Assembly (NCBI GenBank): GCA_027024305.1
Contig: JALVSO010000029.1
Location: 1 to 15,796, forward strand
Source of the DNA: Candidatus Parcubacteria bacterium
GTDB taxonomy: Bacteria > Patescibacteriota > Minisyncoccia > Phycocordibacterales > GCA-2747955
Direction: 5' to 3'
DNA length: 15,796 bases
Of this stretch, positions 8,055-14,839 are shown piece after piece. The position numbers were made by a program, and so were the translations under genes. The notes beneath the pieces were generated by a model. That model did no database searches. It saw only the letters and a program-made list of their open reading frames with translations, and had not been told where the DNA came from. Positions within the stretch are counted from its first letter, which is position 1. Each line of letters opens with the position of its first letter.

Positions 8055-8222
8055 AAATAATACCATTTCCAAAAAAGCTCTGCGCTCTTTTCAAAAATTT
8101 AATTCCCGCCAAAATGAAAAAATGAAGGTGCGTAATCTAAATCAAGGCTTTTTCATGAAGTCGGGGGTTAAATTTTTGGAAAATAGGCGATGTCATGAGC
8201 GAGAGTTTTTTGGAAATAGTAT
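8055..8222. repeat. Palindromic dispersed repeat, copy 2 (complete)
   Basis: About 165 bases. The terminal inverted repeats are ATACCATTTCC (8060-8070) and GGAAATAGTAT (8212-8222), extended by a run of six A or T and an imperfect CTC-rich block. 8067-8222 matches window positions 1-156 with 5 mismatches and no gaps. The whole element can fold back on itself. No reading frame in it looks like a protein. The left 16 bases (8055-8070) occur again, exactly, at 9152-9167. MITE-like or a folded RNA are both possible. Confidence 0.82.
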
Positions 8223-8242
8223 AAGCACCCTCCGGTTCCATT

Positions 8243-8270
8243 TTGTACTCCCTCTTAAATTTGATACAAT
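8243..8270 (+). promoter_or_regulatory. Promoter of lemA
   Basis: TTGTAC (8243-8248), a 16-base spacer, then TACAAT (8265-8270). It lies 21 bases after the palindromic repeat and 32 bases before the lemA ATG, giving a leader of about 26 bases with no Shine-Dalgarno sequence. Confidence 0.45.
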
Positions 8271-8302
8271 GATTTCATTATTAAGATTAAATAATAAAAG
8301 AT

Positions 8303-8914
8303 ATGGATTTTAAAAATTTAGCAATAACATTTTTTAGCAATCTTTGAACATGAGTAGTTATAATTGTGGTTGTTTTGGTAAAATGGGTTATTGGAGTATA
8401 TAATTGCTTGGTTAGAAAGCAATTGGACGTAGAGAATGCTTGGTCTGATATTGATACTCTTTTAATAAAAAGATCTGATATGATTCCCAATTTGGTGGAA
8501 ATAGTAAAGGGTTATGCCAGCCATGAAAGGGAAACTCTGGAGGGAGTAATAGAGGCCAGATCAAAGGTTAGTCAGATGAAAATTGATATTAAAAATACTA
8601 CTCCGGAGCAAATGATGGCTTATCAAGCAGCTCAAGGAGAATTATCCCAAATGTTGGGAAAACTTTTTGCTCTTTCCGAGGCCTATCCTGATTTAAAGGC
8701 TAATACCAATTTTTTACAATTGCAAAATGATTTAACCAAATTGGAAGGAGAAATAAATATGGCTAGACGATTTTACAATGGAACGGTCAAAGTTTTCAAT
8801 GAAATTATCAGAGTTTTTCCAAGCAATATCATTGCATCCATCTTTGGCTTTAAAGAAAAACCTTTTTTTGAAGCCGATGAAGAGCAGAGAAAAAATATTG
8901 AGGTGAAGTTTTAG
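8303..8914 (+). CDS. lemA: LemA family protein
   Basis: A 203-residue membrane-anchored helical protein. The family's function is not settled. The start is ATG 8303, which includes the N-terminal membrane helix (about residues 15-36) containing two TGA codons at 8345 and 8351 (Trp 15 and 17). Without recoding the helix is cut off. Family signatures are NAWSDIDTLLIKRSDMIPNL, then GYASHE, ARSKV, a long coiled-coil region, and the C-terminal ARRFYNGTVKVFNEIIRVFPSN segment. The DUF2207 gene upstream is its likely functional neighbour, although it has its own promoter and terminator. Ends in TAG. Confidence 0.94.
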
Positions 8915-8924
8915 CAAATTGATT

Positions 8925-8954
8925 AAAGCACAACCGCAGGTTGTGCTTTTTCTT
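8925..8954 (+). terminator. Terminator of lemA
   Basis: AAAGCACAACC (8925-8935), loop GCA, GGTTGTGCTTT (8939-8949), followed by a T-rich run. It is a perfect 11-bp stem starting 11 bases after the lemA stop. Confidence 0.85.
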
Positions 8955-8977
8955 TTTGTTAAAGTTGAAAAATGAAA
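8936..8977 (+). repeat. Decayed duplicate of the aroG terminator/promoter stretch
   Basis: This stretch matches 9240-9286 closely: both run GCAGGTTGTGC, then T-rich, then TTGTTAAA, then GAAA and ATGAAA. In this copy the -10 reads TTAAAG and the ATG is followed by AAA then TAG, so it does not begin a gene. The two copies flank the inverted-repeat element at 9003-9140. Confidence 0.5.
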
Positions 8978-9002
8978 TAGTAATAAAATATAGGCACACA
9001 AT

Positions 9003-9140
9003 GTCATCTCGGAACCGACCGAGCACCACTTTTGTGAGAGTGAAAAGGTTTTAAAATTTTAGTTTTTGAAATCGCAAAAAGTTCGGTTTCACCTGAATGT
9101 TTTTTCAAAAGTGGTGCTTGGTCAGGTATCCGGGATCCAG
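9003..9140. repeat. Second inverted-repeat element
   Basis: GACCGAGCACCACTTTTG (9017-9034) and CAAAAGTGGTGCTTGGTC (9106-9123) are inverted copies with one mismatch. Outside these, CATCTCGGAACC at the left is an imperfect inverted match to GGTATCCGGGATCC at the right. The right tip (9127-9140) is the exact reverse complement of 4080-4093. No coding capacity is visible. Together with the terminator before it, this accounts for most of the 8915-9280 gap. Confidence 0.65.
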
Positions 9141-9151
9141 AGAGAAATACA

Positions 9152-9167
9152 AAATAATACCATTTCC
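9152..9167 (+). repeat. Solo end of the palindromic repeat family
   Basis: These 16 bases (AAATAATACCATTTCC) are identical to 8055-8070, the left end of the complete palindromic repeat plus 5 flanking bases. The sequence then diverges. No matching right end is found before the aroG gene, so it is a remnant, or the shared part is a target preference. Confidence 0.5.
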
Positions 9168-9244
9168 GGAAAATCTTCTACTTTTTTAAAAAATTATTTT
9201 TTGCTGAAGTATTGCAAGTAATTCTTTAAGGCAAGTTGTGCAGG

Positions 9245-9274
9245 TTGTGCTTTTTTCTTTCTTTTTGTTAAAAT
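9245..9274 (+). promoter_or_regulatory. Promoter of the DAHP synthase gene, leaderless configuration
   Basis: A weak TTGTGC (9245-9250), an 18-base spacer, and TAAAAT (9269-9274) preceded by TGT. The ATG at 9281 is 6 bases after the -10 box, so the message should begin at or next to the start codon. Confidence 0.5.
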
Positions 9275-9280
9275 TAGAAA

Positions 9281-10303
9281 ATGAAAAAAATAATTAATCC
9301 GAGCGAAGTTTTAAGAAAACTTCCTTTAAAAGTCGAATTAAGAGAAAGGGTAAAAAAGGACCGGGAGGAAATTAAAAGAATTTTAGCGGGGGAAAATAAA
9401 AGAAAAATTCTAATTATCGGTCCATGTTCAGCCTGACCGGATAGAGCGGTCTTGGAATATGCTGAAAAGTTAAAAAAAATTTCTGACAGGGTAGAAGATA
9501 AAATAAAAATCGTTATGCGGGTTTATTCTCAAAAACCCCGAACGGCTTTGGGTTGGTCCGGCCCTCTTTTCCAGCCCAACCCTTTTGAAAAGGCTGATGT
9601 GGAAGCCGGTATTCTTTATGTTCGTAAAATGATGTTGGACATTTTGGAAATCGGTTTGCCCATTGCCGACGAGGCTTTGTTTTTGGAGTCCAGCCCATAC
9701 TTAAACGATCTCTATTCCTATGTGGCTCTGGGAGCCAGAAGCTCCGAGGATCATAACCATCGGGTTTATGCTTCGGCTTTGGATTTTCCGGTGGGAGTAA
9801 AAAATCCCAGCTCCGGTAATTTGGAAGTGGCTAAAAATTCCGTTTTGGCGGTTAATTCGGCCCATTCTTTTCTTTCTCTTTGTGGTGATGATTTTTGTCA
9901 GATTGATTCTCGGGGGAACGACTTTGGCCATCTGATTTTAAGGGGCGGGGCCGGTGGTCCTAATTATGATGAGAAAACCGTTAGAAAATCTTTGGAGAAA
10001 ATTTCGCCTTTGGTTAAAAACCCGGCTATTATTATTGATTTAAATCATGCCAATTCCGGGAAGCGAGCCGAAAAACAACCGGAGATCTTAAAAGAAATTA
10101 TGAATTATTTGGAAAAAGATGAAAAATTAAATGAAAAAGTCAAAGGTTTTATGGTGGAATCTTTTTTAAAAGGCGGAGCACAGAATATAAATTCCTTGGA
10201 CGAGAAGAGTTGTGATATGTCCGGATTATCCATAACCGACCCTTGTCTTTCTTTTACAGAGAGTGAAAAAATGATAGAATGGCTTTATAAAAAATTAAGT
10301 TAA
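9281..10303 (+). CDS. aroG: 3-deoxy-7-phosphoheptulonate (DAHP) synthase, type I
   Basis: Condenses phosphoenolpyruvate with erythrose 4-phosphate, the first step of the shikimate pathway. It has 340 residues, near the usual length for the AroF/G/H type. Seen motifs are IIGPCSAW (residues 45-52, with TGA 9434 as Trp 52), RVYSQKPRTALGW, LRGGAGGPNY, IIDLNHANSGK, MVESFLKGGAQ and GLSITDPC. It starts at ATG 9281 behind a -10 box, with the rhodanese gene starting 3 bases after its TAA. No other shikimate gene is in the window. CPR genomes often lack this pathway, so this gene could be a remnant, serve an unusual pathway, or belong to a pathway encoded elsewhere. The aroG/F/H subtype cannot be decided here. 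Confidence 0.9.
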
Positions 10304-10306
10304 AAA

Positions 10307-10794
10307 ATGAAAAAAGTAAATCAAGAAAATATTGTCAAAGGAGTTAGTTTTATTTTAATGCTGATTATTGTTTTTTTGTTTTTAAAAATAATGAATATAT
10401 TGATAATTTTGGTATTAAAGCGAAAGATGATAATTCGGAGGGAAAGATTACGAATAAAAGCAACGACTTTAATCATAGGCTGATTGGCCCCCAAGAATAT
10501 AAAGAGAAACTTGATGGTGGAGAATATATTCATTTGGATATCAGAACCCCGGAGGAATATACAGAAGAAAGAATAGCCGATGGTTTGAACATTAATTTTT
10601 ATGCTCCGGATTTCAAAAAACAATTAAACGGATTGGATAAGAATAAAAAATATATTTACCATTGCCGCTCCGGCGGCCGCAGTGCTCGGGCCGTACCTAT
10701 TTTTAAAGAACTTGGCTTTAAAGAGGTCTTGGAGTTGGATGGAGGAATTAATAATTGAAAGAATTTTTATCCAACTATTTCCAGCTCTAAATAA
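10307..10794 (+). CDS. Membrane-anchored rhodanese-like protein, apparent -1 frameshift
   Basis: A sulfurtransferase-like single rhodanese domain. The N-terminus (ATG 10307; MKKVNQENIVKG then a hydrophobic stretch to about residue 27) is in one frame. The rhodanese domain (PQEYKEKL, LDIRTPEEY, HCRSGGRSARA with the active-site Cys, LELDGGINNWK) lies in the -1 frame and ends at TAA 10792-10794. The switch falls within 10371-10388, which contains T7, T5 and A5 runs. It includes a canonical T TTA AAA slippery heptamer (10381-10387) in the correct phase. The domain frame has no good start of its own; a TTG at 10534 would cut into the first strand. Either a base is missing (mutation or assembly error) or there is -1 frameshifting. 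TGA 10756 supplies the Trp of NNWK. Confidence 0.75.
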
Positions 10795-10800
10795 AAAACC

Positions 10801-10828
10801 TTGATAGGTTACATTTTTCATGTATAAT
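10801..10828 (+). promoter_or_regulatory. Canonical promoter of the four-Cys hypothetical gene
   Basis: TTGATA (10801-10806), 16-base spacer, TATAAT (10823-10828). The leader would be about 38 bases and contains a Shine-Dalgarno AGAGGG (10860-10865), 7 bases before ATG 10873. This is unlike the leaderless layout of most genes here. Confidence 0.65.
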
Positions 10829-10872
10829 TTCCTTCCGGATTGATTGTTTTAAAACTTAAAGAGGGTAACAAG

Positions 10873-11334
10873 ATGGGTAAAGACATAAGTTTTATCTGCG
10901 ATGATTGTGGAAAGGAAAGAAAGGGGGTCCTGCCTTTTCTTCTCAAGGGTGATAAAAAAATCTGCCCTCGCTGTATTCAAAAGGATGAAAGCGACGGGGC
11001 AAAGAAATATCCTGAGGAATGGCACGGTTTTCTCAAAAGAAACTGGGATGGTTTTCATGAGGAGCACTCTGAGGGGTATCACTCTCTGTGGTTAAGGGAA
11101 AAAAGTGGCCTGGAAGAGTTATTAAAAATGGACAGAGGCAAAAAGATTGCCGAGCAAATGACTCAGGGGAAGAAGAAAGAGGTTTTGTCCAGAATTAGAA
11201 TCTTGGAGAGAAGAATCTCCGAATACCGGGGTCTTCTGGCCATTCGTTCCAAGCAAACTTTCATGGCCATGACCGGCCATGAAACGGCGGAAGGGCTGGT
11301 GGTGGCCGGGAAACATTGGTGGGTTCGTTCTTAA
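10873..11334 (+). CDS. Hypothetical protein with N-terminal four-Cys zinc-binding motif
   Basis: A 153-residue soluble protein that I do not recognise. Residues 9-34 form CxxC-(18)-CxxC (C9, C12, C31, C34), probably a small zinc ribbon. The middle is rich in His, Trp and Glu. Residues from about 95 on form a basic, helical, coiled-coil-like stretch (GKKKEVLSRIRILERRISEY), and the end reads KHWWVRS. ATG 10873 is chosen for its Shine-Dalgarno sequence; an upstream in-frame TTG at 10840 would place the ribosome site inside the gene. All five Trp codons are TGG, in contrast with the neighbours, which may mean a later arrival or a different codon pressure. A terminator follows. Confidence 0.8.
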   Translation: MGKDISFICDDCGKERKGVLPFLLKGDKKICPRCIQKDESDGAKKYPEEWHGFLKRNWDGFHEEHSEGYHSLWLREKSGLEELLKMDRGKKIAEQMTQGKKKEVLSRIRILERRISEYRGLLAIRSKQTFMAMTGHETAEGLVVAGKHWWVRS

Positions 11335-11344
11335 TGAGCGACCA

Positions 11345-11376
11345 TGAGCGTGGCTAAAGTCACGCTCAATTCTTTT
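11345..11376 (+). terminator. Terminator of the four-Cys hypothetical gene
   Basis: TGAGCGTG (11345-11352) and CACGCTCA (11361-11368) form an 8-bp stem with an 8-base loop, followed by a T-rich run. It begins 10 bases after the stop codon. Confidence 0.8.
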
Positions 11377-11392
11377 TACCGGAAAATTGTGT

Positions 11393-11398
11393 TAAAAT
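11393..11398 (+). promoter_or_regulatory. -10 box of atpB, near-leaderless
   Basis: Extended TGTTAAAAT, the same core as at thrS, atpE and aroG. The ATG at 11409 is 10 bases after it, so any leader would be only a few bases. No Shine-Dalgarno sequence is present. Confidence 0.55.
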
Positions 11399-11408
11399 AT
11401 GGGCCATT

Positions 11409-12125
11409 ATGGAAGAAGTATCATTAAAGGCTGAAATAATTACTCATATTTTCGGTTTACCCATAACCAATACTTTTATCACTTCCATTATTGCTTCTAT
11501 TGTTCTGGCTTTTTTAGCCTGGTTTTTTAGCCGGAATATTTCTCTGTATCCGTCCAGATTTCAATTGGTAGTGGAAGATTTGACCCATGGAGTCAGAAAT
11601 TATGTGGAGGAAGTTTTGGGTGATAAAAAGTTGGCCGACAAGGTGTTTCCTTTGATTTTATCTCTTTTTATTTTTATTCTTTTTCTGAATTTGTTTAAAT
11701 TTTTGCCGGGAACGGAATCAATAACCTATAAAGGGGTTCAATTGTTGAGGCCGGTTCATTCCGATTTAAATATGACCATTGCCCTGGCCATTGTTTCTTG
11801 AGTGGTCGTTCAGGTTCTGGGGGTAATAGTTCTTGGTTTTTGGAAATATAGTTCAAAATACATTAATCTTAAAAAACCCCAATCAATTCCTTTGGGTCTG
11901 ATTGAATTGATTTCGGAAATCGCCAAGCTGGTTTCCCTGTCTTTCAGGCTTTTTGGAAATATTCTGGTAGGAGGAATTTTGCTAGCCCTGCTAGCCTCGG
12001 TGGCCCATTATTTCTTGCCTCTACCGGTAATATTCTTTGAGCTCTTTGTAGCCTTTTTACAGGCAACCCTCTTTGCTGTTTTAACTCTTTTCTACATTAA
12101 AATGGCTATTTCCGAACCTCACTAA
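11409..12125 (+). CDS. atpB: F-type ATP synthase subunit a
   Basis: Membrane subunit that forms the two ion half-channels next to the c-ring. It has 238 residues and about five or six membrane helices. The essential Arg is visible as R180 in SLSFRLFGNILVGG, and the C-terminal helix runs through FVAFLQATLFAVLTLFYIKMA. TGA 11799 is Trp 131 (AIVSWVVVQ); two other Trp codons are TGG. Without recoding it would read as two genes. The gene has its own -10 box and is followed by a perfect palindrome, so it may be monocistronic, separated by 161 bases from atpE. Confidence 0.95.
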
Positions 12126-12162
12126 GAAAATTTTTTAAATTGATTATAAAATAAGAAGCCCA

Positions 12163-12196
12163 TTTCAGCGTACTAGTACGCTGAAACGGTTTTTAA
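12163..12196 (+). terminator. Perfect 24-bp palindrome between atpB and atpE
   Basis: 12163-12186 is a perfect palindrome (TTTCAGCGTACT and its complement), followed by CGG and a T run. It can form a hairpin with a 10-bp stem, probably a terminator for atpB. As a symmetric duplex it could alternatively be a regulator site. Confidence 0.6.
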
Positions 12197-12256
12197 GAGT
12201 ATTTTAGTTTTAAATCATGATATAAGGTTTATATTTTTTTCTTTCTCTTTTTGTGT

Positions 12257-12262
12257 TAAAAT
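12257..12262 (+). promoter_or_regulatory. -10 box of atpE-atpF
   Basis: TAAAAT within GTGTTAAAATA, identical in core to the thrS and atpB promoters. It lies 24 bases before the atpE ATG, giving a leader of about 17 AT-rich bases without a Shine-Dalgarno sequence. Confidence 0.5.
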
Positions 12263-12286
12263 ACCGGCAATTAATAAATAAAATAT

Positions 12287-12550
12287 ATGGATAATATAGA
12301 AACAACAAAGGCGGCCGTAGAGGTTGCAAAATCTGCCGGAGATTTGGCTGTTCTGGCCAAGGCTATTATTATTGGTTTTGGAGTAATGGGTCCGGCCATT
12401 GGTTTGGGCTTGATTTTTTCCAAAGGATTGGAGGGTATCTCCAGGAACCCACAGGCAGCCGGAAAAATCACACCGTGACTTTTGATGGGGGCCGGAATGG
12501 TGGAGCTGTTCGGTTTAGCCTCAATCGGATTTTTCTTCCTTTTGAAATAG
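12287..12550 (+). CDS. atpE: F-type ATP synthase subunit c
   Basis: The c-ring proteolipid, 87 residues with two membrane helices. Helix 1 carries the Gly-rich GFGVMGPAIGLGLIFSKG. The polar loop is ISRNPQAAGK. Helix 2 begins with TGA 12476 (Trp 64) and carries the ion-binding Glu 73 (GAGMVELFGL). The residue after this Glu is Leu rather than Ser/Thr, and no Gln partner is obvious in helix 1, so proton rather than sodium coupling is inferred. The N-terminal 20 residues before helix 1 are longer than in many c subunits. Ends in TAG, 16 bases before atpF. Confidence 0.94.
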
Positions 12551-12566
12551 TTTTGAAAAATAGGAT

Positions 12567-13013
12567 ATGCAGGAGATAATAAATAGCTTTGGAATTGACT
12601 GAAAAATTTTTACTGCCGAGGTGGTTAATTTTTTGGTTGTGGTGGCTATTTTGTATTTCTTTGTTTTTAAAAAAATCTTTAAAAAGTTGGATGAAAGACG
12701 GGAGGTTATAGCCCACGGTATTAAAAAAAGTCAAAAAGCCGAAGAAACCTTAAAAAAAGCTGAGGAGGAAAAGGCGGAAATAATCAAGGAAGCCCGGGAA
12801 GAGGCTTCGCAGAAAATTCAGCAAGCCGTTGAGTTGGCCAAGGAAAAGGAGGACAAAATCACCTCCGAGGCCAAAGAGAAAGCTGAAAATATTATTGATA
12901 AAAGTCAAAGGGAGGCCGAGGAAAGAAAAAAAGAAATTATTTCTTCCGCCGATAAGGAAATAGCCAAGATGGCCATTCTGGGAGCGGAAAAAATCTTATC
13001 AGAAAAAAACTAA
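12567..13013 (+). CDS. atpF: F-type ATP synthase subunit b
   Basis: The peripheral stalk, 148 residues. It has a single N-terminal membrane helix (about 18-35) followed by a long charged coiled coil to the C-terminus (AEKILSEKN). The start ATG 12567 yields the typical FGIDWKIFTAEVVNF opening, with TGA 12600 as Trp 12. Under the standard code the gene would start late and lose this segment. It lies 16 bases after atpE and is probably co-transcribed. A perfect palindrome overlaps its stop. The genes for delta, alpha, gamma, beta and epsilon do not follow in this window. Confidence 0.93.
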
Positions 13014-13036
13014 AATAGCTATTTTAGTTTTTTTCT
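13003..13036 (+). terminator. Terminator overlapping the atpF stop codon
   Basis: 13003-13034 is a perfect 32-base palindrome centred on TAGCTA, with A7 on the left and T7 on the right. It includes the atpF stop and would terminate in either direction. It cuts the atp genes off from the DUF1622 gene. Confidence 0.75.
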
Positions 13037-13049
13037 TACTTGAATATGG

Positions 13050-13055
13050 TAAAAT
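13050..13055 (+). promoter_or_regulatory. -10 box of the DUF1622 operon, near-leaderless
   Basis: TAAAAT preceded by ATGG. The ATG at 13065 is 9 bases after it. The same TGGTAAAAT sequence precedes the HolA-like gene on the minus strand. Confidence 0.5.
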
Positions 13056-13064
13056 ATTTTCGTT

Positions 13065-13403
13065 ATGGAATTAATTACAAATAGTTTAAATGGGGTGGTT
13101 TATTTAATCGGTTTAATCGGAATCTTGGTTATAGTTCTGGGAGTTGGTCAGGGGTTTTATATGTTTTTAATCAAAAAAACTTTTTGACAAATTAGATTGG
13201 TTTTGGTTAAGCATATTTTATTGGGATTGGATTTTCTCATTGCTCGGGATATTATTGAAACGGTTATTTTAAAAACCGATAAGGCTCTTTGGTTGGACCT
13301 GGCGGCCTTGGTTCTGATTATTATTATCAGAGTGGTCTTCTCCTATTTTACCTCCAAGGAAATGGAACAAATAGAGGGAGAACACGGACTTAAAAAATTA
13401 TAA
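13065..13403 (+). CDS. DUF1622 family membrane protein
   Basis: A 112-residue protein of unknown function with three predicted membrane helices (about 10-33, 48-63 and 75-95). The family signature is the segment LGLDFLIARDIIETVI followed by IIIRVVFSYF. TGA 13185 is Trp 41 (KKTFWQIRL). ATG 13065 is chosen because it restores the first helix and lies just behind a -10 box. It is followed 7 bases later by the DUF2238 gene. Confidence 0.85.
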
Positions 13404-13410
13404 ATATATT

Positions 13411-14058
13411 ATGAAAAAGATTTTAAATAATTTACCCATTATTTTTTTGGCGCTCTATTTGCTGGAGTTCAGTCTTTTATCTTTTAATCCCTATGACAGA
13501 TTGGACTGGTGAGCTGAAAATTTACCGGTTATGATTACGGTTTTGGTTTTGGTTTTGACCTATAAAAAATTCAGATTTTCCAATTTATCTTACTTTCTAA
13601 TGTGGATTTTTTTGTCCTACCACACCATCGGTGGACATTTTACCTTTGAAAGGGTGCCTTTTGATCTAGGTAATCAATTGCTTTCCTATTTAAATTTAGA
13701 TTTTCTTTTTGATCCCGGCAGAAATAATTTTGATAGGTTGGGTCATTTTATGGTGGGATTTTTTGCTTACCCCTTGGCCGAATTGGTCTATCGTAAAAAG
13801 TGGGTTAATAATATGGGCACGGCCATAGCTTTGGGTATTTTTGCTCTGGGTTTTTGGGGAGCTCTCTATGAAGTGATAGAAATGGCCTTCGCCGTGAAAT
13901 TCGGTGGAGATTCGGCTAGCAATTTCCTGGGCTCCCAGGGAGATATTTGAGATGCCCAAAAGGATATGCTCTTGGATATTCTGGGTGCGGTCTTTGTTTC
14001 CATTATTTTTTGGTTTAAATTTGGCAGGAAAAAAGAAAGTAAAAATTTTGAAAATTAA
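13411..14058 (+). CDS. DUF2238 / YjdF family membrane protein
   Basis: A 215-residue multi-pass membrane protein of unknown function. Family features include NPYDRLDWWAENLP near residue 30, HTIGGHFTF, NNFDRLGHFMVGF, and GDIWDAQKDMLLDILGA near the end, where acidic and His residues cluster in the membrane. TGA codons at 13510 and 13948 (Trp 34 and 180) fall on expected Trp positions; the first directly follows a TGG, giving a mixed Trp-Trp pair. It starts 7 bases after DUF1622 and ends 11 bases before pyrH, so all three are probably one operon. Confidence 0.88.
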
Positions 14059-14069
14059 AGAAGAAAATT

Positions 14070-14765
14070 ATGAAGAAAATTTTAATTAAATTATCGGGAG
14101 AAGCGTTGAGTAACGGAGGGTCGGATTACAAACAAGAAACTCTGATTGATGTGGCCAATCAGGTTAAAGCTTTGGTTGATGAAGGAACCCATGTGGCCCT
14201 GGTGGTTGGTGGAGGTAACCTTTTCCGAGGAAAGGAGTTGATTGAAAAGGTGGCCGTGGAAAGGCCGACAGCTGACTATATCGGAATGCTGGCCATTGTT
14301 CAAAACGCTCTGGTTCTACGAGACTTTTTTGAGAGTCGCGCTTTGGAAACTCGGGTTTCTTCGGCTATTTCCATGCAACAGGTTTGCGAACCCTATATTC
14401 CCAAAAGAGTAGAGAGGCATTTGGAAAAGGGGCGGGTGGTTATTCTGGCCGCCGGCCTGGGGCAACCTTTTTTCTCTTCCGATTCCACCTGTGTTCAGAG
14501 AGCTCTGGAACTGGGCTTTGATATGGTGGTTATGGCTAAGAATGGCATTGATGCGGTCTATGACGATGATCCCAATAAAAACCCGGAGGCCAAGAAAATA
14601 AAAGAAATCACAGCATCGGAAGTTTTGGAACAAAATTTAACCTTTGCCGATCCGGCGGCCATTTCTTTGGCTCGGGAAAACGGTCTGGATTTGAAAGTTA
14701 TCGGTATGGATGATATTTCAAAATTAAAGGATGAGAATATCGGCACGAAAATTTTAGCCGAATAA
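14070..14765 (+). CDS. pyrH: Uridylate kinase (UMP kinase)
   Basis: Phosphorylates UMP to UDP in pyrimidine nucleotide synthesis. It has 231 residues, the usual length. Seen motifs are KLSGEAL (residues 8-14), VVGGGNLFRG, ADYIGMLA, GLGQPFFSSDST, AVYDDDPNKNP and FADPAAISLARENGLDLKVIG. The usual K(V)DGVYxxDP motif reads KNGIDAVYDDDP. It contains no Trp at all, hence no TGA. AGAAG at 14058-14062 is a possible weak ribosome site, and the gene is probably translated from the DUF1622-DUF2238 message. Confidence 0.95.
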   Translation: MKKILIKLSGEALSNGGSDYKQETLIDVANQVKALVDEGTHVALVVGGGNLFRGKELIEKVAVERPTADYIGMLAIVQNALVLRDFFESRALETRVSSAISMQQVCEPYIPKRVERHLEKGRVVILAAGLGQPFFSSDSTCVQRALELGFDMVVMAKNGIDAVYDDDPNKNPEAKKIKEITASEVLEQNLTFADPAAISLARENGLDLKVIGMDDISKLKDENIGTKILAE

Positions 14766-14796
14766 AATTACCACTTTCGGCGTGGTATTTTGTTTT
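14766..14796 (+). terminator. Terminator of pyrH
   Basis: TACCAC (14769-14774) and GTGGTA (14782-14787) form a stem flanked by A-rich and T-rich runs, a few bases after the pyrH stop codon. Confidence 0.7.
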
Positions 14797-14807
14797 AATA
14801 TTTTTTA

Positions 14808-14839
14808 ACCAAAAACACCGAGGTCTTGCCTCAGTGTTT
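14808..14839 (-). terminator. Terminator of the HolA-like gene
   Basis: AAACAC-CG-AGG (14813-14823) pairs with CCT-CA-GTGTTT (14829-14839). Read on the minus strand, the stem follows the HolA-like stop directly and is followed by a T run. With the pyrH terminator this separates the two convergent genes. Confidence 0.65.

Noticed and set aside
7894..8313. Plus-strand 139-residue frame over the repeat
   Set aside because: It overlaps the end of DUF2207, the GC hairpin and the palindromic repeat, and has no protein-like composition.
12163..12186. Phage attachment or recombinase site at the perfect palindrome
   Set aside because: There is no integrase or tRNA nearby; the position after atpB and the following T run make a terminator simpler.
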